DNA from: Acidobacteriaceae bacterium
GTDB taxonomy: Bacteria; Acidobacteriota; Terriglobia; Bryobacterales; Bryobacteraceae
NCBI GenBank assembly: GCA_019246575.1
Contig: JAFAQG010000419.1
Span: 1-6,001 of the forward strand
Length of the DNA: 6,001 nucleotides
Direction: 5' to 3'
This document shows positions 1 through 4,931 of this stretch, piece by piece. The translations under genes were made by a program, and so were the position numbers. A model generated the notes under the pieces. That model had not been told where the DNA came from and did no database searches. It saw only the letters and a list, made by a program, of their open reading frames with translations. How positions within the stretch are numbered: position 1 is the first letter of the stretch; each line of letters begins with the position of its first letter.

Positions 1-1057
1 TGAATGGATTGTAGATCGTTATGCTTCGCCCGTTGGCGTCGGTCAGTTTACTGAAATCGCCGTTCAGCATCTCCGGCTCAGGGACGGAAAGCGTCAGCGG
101 AGTCGGCGTGCCTTCCCGGTAACCTTCGTAATTGAAGAAGAAGAAACTCTTATCGCGGCCGTTGTAAATCTTCGGCACGAGGATGGGGCCACCGACGGAC
201 CCGCCGTATTGGTCGAGGAAGTGTCCGGCCTTGGGTTTACCTGCGGCATTGTTCTGGAACGAGTTTGCATCGAAGGCATTGCGCCGCATGAACTCGTAAA
301 GCGTTCCGTGGAACGCATTCGTGCCGCTCTTGAGTGAAACGTTGATGATGCCGCCCGCCGATTTTCCATACTGCGCGTCGTAAGAGTTCGTCTGAATTTT
401 GAATTCCTGGACCGCGTCCACCGGCGGAACATACGCGATGTTGTTTCCACCCGCTTGGGCGTTGTTCGGCGCGCCATCCAGGAGGAACTCGTTCTTTCGG
501 TCGAGTCCTCCATTGACGGACCAATCGGCGATCGCGCCGTTATCGAACGGTCTCTGGTAAATCTGATTGCCGTTGAAGTTCACGCCCGCCGAGAGAATCG
601 AAAGCATGAAGGGATTGCGCGCATTCAGCGGCAATTCTGTGACACGCTTTTGATCGATGACAAGCCCGTGATCGGCGGTTTCAGTCTCAAGCACGGGCGT
701 CTCGGCCGTCACGGTGATTGATTCACTTGCCTGGCCGACCTCCATGCCGATATCAATCCCGCTAACATCGCCTACATTGAGGACGATGTTGTCACGTATG
801 TACTTCTTAAACCCCGGTGCTTCCGCCGTCACTGTATAGGTGCCTGGTCTTAGCAAAGGCAATGTATACGTGCCCTGATCGTTGGTCCTGGCGACCGCAA
901 TCTCATTGGTGGCGACGTTCGTGGCCTGAACGGTGGCCGCCGCAATCACCGCGCCAGTTGAATCGCTCACATGTCCAGTAATGGTGGCTCGGAATTCCTG
1001 TCCGCAAGCAGCCCAAGAAAGCAGACAAGCGATGGCAATAAGTCTGGTACGTCCCAT
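1..1057 (-). CDS. TonB-dependent receptor, Oar-like, with N-terminal carboxypeptidase-regulatory domain (3' end missing)
   Basis: This is the first 352 codons of an outer-membrane receptor; the frame is open to the left edge, so most of the beta-barrel is outside the window. Residues 1-19 are a signal peptide (MGRTR, hydrophobic core, probable cut after A17-C-G19). Residues about 24-105 form a carboxypeptidase-regulatory/CnaB-like beta-sandwich, with TGHVSDSTGAVI and a GTYTVTAEAPGF element. The plug domain follows at about 115-245: LPLNARNPF (142-150), NEFLLDG (189-195), AVQEFKIQTNSYDAQYG (215-231) and GGIINVSLKSGTNAFHG (235-251). Barrel-entry motifs are GGSVGGPIL and FFFFNYEGYREG (305-316). 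Such receptors are usually about 1,000 residues or more and move or bind substrates at the outer membrane, powered by TonB; in Acidobacteriota the ligand is rarely known, though polysaccharide or peptide is often guessed. The ATG at 1055-1057 is chosen because the signal peptide starts there and no start codon with a better fit lies just upstream. The gene lies downstream of ctaB on the same strand, across a 191-bp gap that has its own candidate promoter. The family call is firm; the substrate is unknown. Confidence 0.92.
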   Translation of the reverse strand, partial: MGRTRLIAIACLLSWAACGQEFRATITGHVSDSTGAVIAAATVQATNVATNEIAVARTNDQGTYTLPLLRPGTYTVTAEAPGFKKYIRDNIVLNVGDVSGIDIGMEVGQASESITVTAETPVLETETADHGLVIDQKRVTELPLNARNPFMLSILSAGVNFNGNQIYQRPFDNGAIADWSVNGGLDRKNEFLLDGAPNNAQAGGNNIAYVPPVDAVQEFKIQTNSYDAQYGKSAGGIINVSLKSGTNAFHGTLYEFMRRNAFDANSFQNNAAGKPKAGHFLDQYGGSVGGPILVPKIYNGRDKSFFFFNYEGYREGTPTPLTLSVPEPEMLNGDFSKLTDANGRSITIYNPF

Positions 1058-1059
1058 AA

Positions 1060-1067
1060 CTCCCCCC
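1060..1067 (-). promoter_or_regulatory. G-rich ribosome binding site of the left receptor
   Basis: On the minus strand the start codon is preceded by GGGGGGAG and then only TT before ATG. The purine run can pair with the anti-Shine-Dalgarno sequence, and sliding within the G run gives a spacing of roughly 2 to 5 bases, which is shorter than usual. It supports the ATG at 1057, because no other start codon sits at a better distance. Confidence 0.5.
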
Positions 1068-1078
1068 GGGTTCGGCGT

Positions 1079-1094
1079 GCACCCAAATGGGTGC
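1079..1094 (-). promoter_or_regulatory. Perfect hairpin/palindrome in the receptor leader
   Basis: A 6-bp perfect inverted repeat, GCACCC and GGGTGC, is separated by four A/T bases. It lies between the candidate -10 box at 1113-1120 and the ribosome binding site at 1060-1067, so it would be in the 5' untranslated leader of the left receptor. It could be an RNA hairpin or a DNA-binding site for a regulator. There is no U run after it, so it does not look like an intrinsic terminator. The sequence is directly visible; the function is inferred. Confidence 0.4.
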
Positions 1095-1112
1095 CAGCAG
1101 AAGTCTGGGACG

Positions 1113-1120
1113 ATTGTATA
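1113..1120 (-). promoter_or_regulatory. Candidate sigma-70 -10 element for the left receptor
   Basis: The minus strand reads TATACAAT here, close to the TATAAT consensus in either register (TATACA or TACAAT). It is about 56 bases upstream of the receptor start, leaving room for a leader of about 50 bases. No convincing TTGACA-like -35 box is seen at 16-18 bases upstream. An activator or a non-housekeeping sigma factor would be needed if this is real. Confidence 0.35.
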
Positions 1121-1248
1121 CCTTCCGTTCTGCGCCGGCTGAGTTGAAGACACCCGATGCAAGCAAGGCCGTGGGATCGCGCAGAAGGTAACGCCGAGAG
1201 CGGATAGCCCGACTGTCGCCAGCGTTCCCGTGCTGGAGATCTTGCGCG

Positions 1249-2169
1249 CTAGCTGAGGAATCGCGAGTTGTCGAAAACGAGGAAGGCGAATAAGATCGGA
1301 ATGTACAGTACGGAGGCGAGAAGCAGACCGCGTGCTCGTTTACGATTGCGCTCTGTTGCCAGTTGAAACCCGAAGTAGAGAAACACTAAATCCAAAACGA
1401 GAGCAGCAACGAAGTACACCTGTCCCGCCATGTGCAAAAGTGTTGGCGCCAGGGTGATTGGAATGAGCAGTAGAAGCGCGCTGAGGATCTCAATTGTTAA
1501 ACCGATGCCGAATGGCCGCGCTACGGCGAGCATTTTCACCCCCGCTCGTTCATAATCTTCGCGGTACATCCACGCAATCGCGTGGAAATGCGGGAACTGC
1601 CAGAGGAACAGGATGCTGAACAGGACCCAAGCATCAACGCCGAGCTGTGAGCTTGCGGCGGCAAAACCGATCAACGGTGGCATAGCCCCCGGCAACGCGC
1701 CAATTGTTGTAGAAACGGCATGTTTCCTCTTAAGAGGTGTGTACGCGAAGAGGTAACCGAATGAGGTCAGCAGGCCGAGACCGGCCGCCAGAACATTGCA
1801 AAAGGTCCAGAGCTCCGCTACACCGATGAGCGTCAAAACTACTCCAAACAAAAGTGCGTCTCGAGCGCTCACCGTACCTGCGGGAATAGGGCGCGTCCTG
1901 GTGCGTTTCATCTGGGCGTCCCAGGTGCGTTCCCACCACTGATTGAGTGTCGCGGCGCCTGCAGCTAGCAGACTGGTTCCAACGAGAGCGTGTACGAACG
2001 TTACGAATCTGAATGTCGAGCCGATACCGTAGCAGTAACCGACAGCGGTTGAAATGATAATTAAGAGCGTGATTCTTGGCTTCGTCAGCCGAAGATATTC
2101 TTTGATGGTTTGGGTCGTCGTCAGCGAGACCGAGAGAGCCTGGCCGGCGTCCTGAAGTATCGTATCCAC
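1249..2169 (-). CDS. ctaB: Protoheme IX farnesyltransferase (heme O synthase, CtaB/CyoE/COX10)
   Basis: The enzyme transfers a farnesyl group from farnesyl diphosphate to the vinyl side chain of haem B, giving haem O, the precursor of haem A or the cofactor itself in haem-copper oxidases. It acts in the inner membrane. The protein has 306 residues, normal for the family, and about nine hydrophobic helices (roughly 33-50, 56-75, 104-124, 126-143, 153-173, 178-198, 222-242, 249-270, 281-299). The first catalytic motif is N76, E80, D84, M87, R89-T90, R93-P94; E80 replaces the first Asp of the general UbiA pattern, alongside the WWER form. The second is the signature FLWQFPHFHAIAW (189-200) followed by YREDYERAGVKML (202-214). 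The start is GTG at 2167-2169 with a weak GGAA about 10 bases upstream; a stop codon lies 27 bases upstream in frame, and no alternative fits better. No oxidase subunit gene or ctaA is visible nearby, and the gene is divergent from the propeller gene. Identification is very secure. Confidence 0.96.
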   Translation of the reverse strand: MDTILQDAGQALSVSLTTTQTIKEYLRLTKPRITLLIIISTAVGYCYGIGSTFRFVTFVHALVGTSLLAAGAATLNQWWERTWDAQMKRTRTRPIPAGTVSARDALLFGVVLTLIGVAELWTFCNVLAAGLGLLTSFGYLFAYTPLKRKHAVSTTIGALPGAMPPLIGFAAASSQLGVDAWVLFSILFLWQFPHFHAIAWMYREDYERAGVKMLAVARPFGIGLTIEILSALLLLIPITLAPTLLHMAGQVYFVAALVLDLVFLYFGFQLATERNRKRARGLLLASVLYIPILFAFLVFDNSRFLS

Positions 2170-2352
2170 CAGAGTTTGGTTCCGTTCACAATGTTAACTG
2201 ATGGGCATTCGCAGCGATCCGCGATAAGGGCGCCCGTCGCAAGTCCCCTTTTCCTACGACTTTAAATCCATAGCGACGGGCCGAATGACCTGGGCAAGTC
2301 TTTTGGTTCACGGTTTGTTTAAGTTCGACCACGTAGACTCTCTGTACCAGCT
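2170..2352. promoter_or_regulatory. Divergent intergenic region between ctaB and the propeller operon
   Basis: This 183-bp gap must carry the promoters for both ctaB (minus) and the plus-strand three-gene block. It contains no credible open frame. No strong -35/-10 pair is visible in either direction. The weak candidates are TAACAT on the minus strand near 2190-2197 for ctaB, an AT-rich TTTAAAT at 2261-2267 readable both ways, and T-rich DNA at 2301-2321 for the plus strand. The strongest structure is the 9-bp inverted repeat listed separately, which brackets the TTTAAAT. Confidence 0.55.
2232..2281. repeat. Perfect 9-bp inverted repeat in the divergent promoter region
   Basis: GCCCGTCGC at 2232-2240 and its exact reverse complement GCGACGGGC at 2273-2281 are separated by 32 bases that include the AT-rich TTTAAAT. 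The arms sit roughly midway between the two divergent genes. Possible roles are paired operator half-sites for a regulator that loops the DNA or spans the promoter, or an RNA stem in a leader. The repeat is directly visible; the regulatory role is inferred. Confidence 0.45.
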
Positions 2353-3408
2353 ATGGAGACCTTAGCCGGCCGGCCGTCATCGTTCGCCAGCAAATTGATT
2401 GGAACCGCCCTCACTCTCACTATCGCCACAACCTTTGTATCTGCCGCAGATGGAGATTTCAAGGTTGTCGCGCATTACAGAGTCAGCGGTTCTGGAAAGA
2501 TTCAAGGCATCGGAATCGATTCGACTGCACGACGCATATACGTTGCGCAGGGGGCAAGAGTTGACTTGCTGAATGCAGACACCGGCGCCGCGGCCGGCCA
2601 GATCGCGACCGGCGCTGGAGCAAGCGATCTTATTCTCGTTCCTGACATAAAGCGCGGTTTTGTCGCAAATAGCGGTTCCAATAACATCGCAGTTTTCGAT
2701 ACCGATTCTTGCAAAGTGCTCCGAACTGTTAATTCGACGGGAAAAGCTCCTTCGGCGCTTACTTACGACGACGGGGCCAGACTGGTCTTTGTCGCGAATC
2801 GCGATAGCGGAAATATAACTGCATTCGATCCCGAAACGGGAAGGATAGCGGGAACGGTGGAGTTGGGCGGAAAAGTGGGGCAGCTAGCGGCCACGGGCTA
2901 TGGCCGGTTGTTTGTGGTTGCGCCAAACACAAATCTGGTACATGTCGTCGATACGGAAACGTTCAAATCTTTAGGCGATTTTCCTACCGGCACGGGTGAG
3001 GACTGTACAGGTTTGGCGCTCGACCCCGTTGGTCGGCGGGTTTTCGTTGGCTGCGCGAACGGCCGCATCCCAATTCTGGACGGCGATATTGGACTTGCAT
3101 TCGAAGACCTTGCCGGTGGCGGTAGCGGTCCGTCCACAGCAATGTTTACTTTCCTTCCTACCGGAAAAGGCGGCTGGAAAGGCGCTGCATTTATTACCAA
3201 CGCCGATGGAACTCTGACGGCAGTTAAGATGAACGCTTTTGTGAATTACACTATCGGGGCGAAGTCCAAGCTTTCATCGGGTATTGGGCCGCTTGCACTC
3301 GATACTAAAACTCATCACTTACTTATTGCTGCAAACGGCACACGGACTCCGGAAGTATTAGTCGTTTCTCAACCAACGTCGTCGGAGACTAAAAGTGAAG
3401 AGGAATAA
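2353..3408 (+). CDS. Secreted YVTN/YncE-like seven-bladed beta-propeller protein
   Basis: The 351-residue product is predicted to be a periplasmic or exported beta-propeller. Residues 1-31 are a signal peptide with K14 before a hydrophobic core and a cut near VSA-A (31/32). The mature part is built of roughly seven blades of about 40 residues, each with a variant of the YVTN pattern: RRIYVAQGARVDLLNADTG (60-78), RGFVANSGSNNIAVFDTD (101-118), RLVFVANRDSGNITAFDPET (143-162), RLFVVAPNTNLVHVVDTET (185-203) and RRVFVGCANGRIPILDGD (228-245), with two weaker blades to 340. The tail after 341 is short and acidic. Proteins with this fold usually serve as scaffolds or binding platforms; no enzyme active site, CXXCH haem motif or metal cluster is seen. 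The ATG has no clear Shine-Dalgarno; a stop at 2320-2322 excludes upstream starts except non-standard ones. The gene's last 14 bases overlap the next gene, which suggests coupled translation. Fold call is good; the ligand and exact role are unknown. Confidence 0.85.
   Translation: METLAGRPSSFASKLIGTALTLTIATTFVSAADGDFKVVAHYRVSGSGKIQGIGIDSTARRIYVAQGARVDLLNADTGAAAGQIATGAGASDLILVPDIKRGFVANSGSNNIAVFDTDSCKVLRTVNSTGKAPSALTYDDGARLVFVANRDSGNITAFDPETGRIAGTVELGGKVGQLAATGYGRLFVVAPNTNLVHVVDTETFKSLGDFPTGTGEDCTGLALDPVGRRVFVGCANGRIPILDGDIGLAFEDLAGGGSGPSTAMFTFLPTGKGGWKGAAFITNADGTLTAVKMNAFVNYTIGAKSKLSSGIGPLALDTKTHHLLIAANGTRTPEVLVVSQPTSSETKSEEE
3384..3387 (+). promoter_or_regulatory. Shine-Dalgarno for the overlapping GTG-started gene
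   Basis: GGAG lies inside the end of the propeller gene, 7 bases before the GTG at 3395. The spacing is ideal and settles the start of the downstream gene within its upstream neighbour, so that the signal peptide begins directly at the GTG. Confidence 0.65.
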
Positions 3409-4906
3409 TATCGCGAAATTCAGTCTGACATTTTTAGCTCTGGCCGGCATAGCAACCTCGGGCGCCTTGGGCGAAATGTTGCCTGACTCCGGCCTGCAAG
3501 GTAAGAAGATACTGTTCATTGCCGGCGAACCGGATGAAAAGCATCAGTCGGATGACGAGCTGGTAAAAAACCACCTCAAGGCTATGGGGTTCAGCATCAC
3601 AGGCGCCGCCGAAAGCGAACTCGCATCGAAGGCGGATGGCGCGGATCTCGTCATTATCTCGTCCACAGCTGACCCACACTTGCTAAAAGACACCTACCGC
3701 AGTGTGCCGGTGCCCATCTTCACTTGGAACCAACCCGCCTATCCCGCTCTAGCGATGACTGGGCCTGATCTGCACACGGATTTCGAAGTCGTGGAACCGG
3801 GGCACTTCTATGCCCGTTCGTTCTCGGAGCTGTATGCGTACGCGGCGAATACGACATGCGAAATTGCCCGGGCCGTTGACCTGAAGCCGCAACTGTTTGG
3901 CACATTTTACTTGCAACCCGGGACAGTCGGTTGGGGTGTTCCGACACAAGCGGCAACAGTGGTTGCAAACTTCGAAGGCTATCCGCGGCGGGCGGGGTTG
4001 TTTACGTATGAAAAGGGCGCAACCATGGTGGGCGGAATGCCTGCTCCCGCCCGTCGGGTCGGCTTTTTCATGTCGAGCGGCAACTTCCATCTGCTCTCGG
4101 CCGCATTCGGTCCCGCACGGCAAGATCCCGATCTCAATGACTGGTACAAAGGTCTCGAGCTATTCGATGCTTCCGTTCGTTGGGCGGTCTCGCCTCCGCC
4201 CGCGCCGCCTAAGGACGATCCGGCAGCGTTGCGATCGGCTCTTACGAGTGCAGCAAAAGGGAAAAAACTACTCTTTGTCGGCCGTAAAAAGACTCCGGAG
4301 GGCGCCGAAGCCGACGCCCATATGATCGACCGGCTCAAAGAATCGGGCTTCGATGTTACATTTCGCGACCAGACAGATCCTCAGGCCGGCGCAGATCAAT
4401 ACGACTTAATCGTCTTATCGGCCACGAATTCTAAGTACAAGCTGTCCAACAAGTACCGAGATGCGACAGTGCCTATCCTATGTCTCGAGGGACTTTTTGC
4501 GGATACCTTACGCATGGCCGGGCGGAATCGGTATGTGGATTACGGCGAGCATGGAGAAGAGAAGGAAAGCGACGATCCAGCCGACAACTCGCTTCGGATT
4601 ATCAATCCGAATAACGAGATGTCCGCCGGCCTAAGTGGCGTTGTGCAATTCATCAAGGAAAAAGATGTACTGAAATGGGCCAAGCCAGGTCCCGGCGCTA
4701 CAATCGTTGCGACTTTACCCGACATGATGGAGCAAGCCGCTATCTTTGGTTATGACAAAGGCTCAACCATGGACGGCTATTATGTGGCTCCAGCGAGGCG
4801 CGTATTATTTCCCCTCGACAATCCCGCTTTCGACAATCTGACTCCGAAGGGGCTGGCACTGTTCGACGCGGCGGTGCTGTGGTCAATTAGCAAAGCCGGC
4901 TCGTAG
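3395..4906 (+). CDS. Secreted protein with two tandem copies of an uncharacterised alpha/beta module
   Basis: I do not recognise an established function. The 503-residue product starts at GTG and has a signal peptide (MKRNN, hydrophobic 9-20, probable cut near ALG, residue 26). The rest is two related modules, about 36-266 and 288-499, joined by a Pro-rich linker (PPPAPPKDDP, 267-276). Matching blocks in order are: GKKILFIAGEP (36-46) with GKKLLFVGRKK (289-299); ADLVIISSTADP (83-94) with YDLIVLSATNSK (336-347); VPIFTWNQPAYPALAMTG (106-123) with VPILCLEGLFADTLRMAG (359-376); YEKGATM and APARRVGFF (205-225) with YDKGSTM and APARRVLFP (453-473); and GLELFDASVRWAVS (253-266) with GLALFDAAVLWSIS (486-499). 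Alternating beta strands and helices in each copy suggest a Rossmann- or ThuA/class I amidotransferase-like fold, but no Cys-His-Glu triad is evident. Similar APARRVGFF-type modules occur in exported, multidomain bacterial proteins of unknown function, as far as I recall. It overlaps the propeller gene and is followed after 25 bp by a receptor, so a periplasmic or surface partner role is inferred. Confidence 0.8.
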   Translation: MKRNNIAKFSLTFLALAGIATSGALGEMLPDSGLQGKKILFIAGEPDEKHQSDDELVKNHLKAMGFSITGAAESELASKADGADLVIISSTADPHLLKDTYRSVPVPIFTWNQPAYPALAMTGPDLHTDFEVVEPGHFYARSFSELYAYAANTTCEIARAVDLKPQLFGTFYLQPGTVGWGVPTQAATVVANFEGYPRRAGLFTYEKGATMVGGMPAPARRVGFFMSSGNFHLLSAAFGPARQDPDLNDWYKGLELFDASVRWAVSPPPAPPKDDPAALRSALTSAAKGKKLLFVGRKKTPEGAEADAHMIDRLKESGFDVTFRDQTDPQAGADQYDLIVLSATNSKYKLSNKYRDATVPILCLEGLFADTLRMAGRNRYVDYGEHGEEKESDDPADNSLRIINPNNEMSAGLSGVVQFIKEKDVLKWAKPGPGATIVATLPDMMEQAAIFGYDKGSTMDGYYVAPARRVLFPLDNPAFDNLTPKGLALFDAAVLWSISKAGS

Positions 4907-4916
4907 AGCGGCCGGT

Positions 4917-4921
4917 AAGGA
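4917..4921 (+). promoter_or_regulatory. Ribosome binding site of the right receptor
   Basis: AAGGA precedes the ATG at 4932 by 10 bases, within the 25-base gap after the tandem-module gene. The gap is too short for a full separate promoter, so this receptor is probably expressed from the upstream transcript. Confidence 0.5.
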
Positions 4922-4931
4922 CAACCCAACT

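Larger units (their letters stand above)
1058..1248. other. Non-coding gap between ctaB and the left receptor
   Basis: This 191-bp stretch holds no credible gene: the open frames that cross it continue out of frame into the receptor. Besides the -10 box, the leader hairpin and the ribosome binding site listed separately, it contains a short CCAGC/GCTGG inverted repeat at 1219-1236 with an 8-base loop, 12 bases past the ctaB stop codon. That repeat has no U run and is at best a weak ctaB terminator. The rest of the gap shows nothing recognisable. Confidence 0.5.

Noticed and set aside
94..721. Several open frames of 88-139 codons on both strands within the left receptor
   Set aside because: The minus-strand receptor frame is continuous through this region with conserved plug motifs. 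The other frames have low-complexity, Arg/Ser-rich translations and no family features.
1000..1057. A possible lipoprotein signal in the left receptor (Cys at residue 18)
   Set aside because: The residues before the Cys are W-A-A, which does not fit a lipobox well, and receptors of this type are normally cut by signal peptidase I. A cut after G19 fits better.
903..1166. An 87-codon minus-strand frame crossing the gap into the receptor's signal peptide region
   Set aside because: It overlaps the receptor start out of frame, runs through the -10 box and ribosome binding site, and its translation is a frame-shifted reading of the receptor N-terminus.
1219..1236. CCAGC/GCTGG inverted repeat as an intrinsic terminator of ctaB
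   Set aside because: The stem is only 5 bp with an 8-base loop, and no U run follows on the minus strand, so it is not a convincing terminator.
3002..3056. Two Cys in the propeller (C218 and C234) as a haem or metal site
   Set aside because: There is no CXXCH or other spaced metal motif. The two residues could at most form a disulfide between strands of one blade, which cannot be judged from sequence alone.
3720..4338. Overlapping open frames of 82-142 codons on both strands within the tandem-module gene
   Set aside because: The main plus-strand frame has a signal peptide and an internal repeat conserved at protein level. The alternatives show no such structure.
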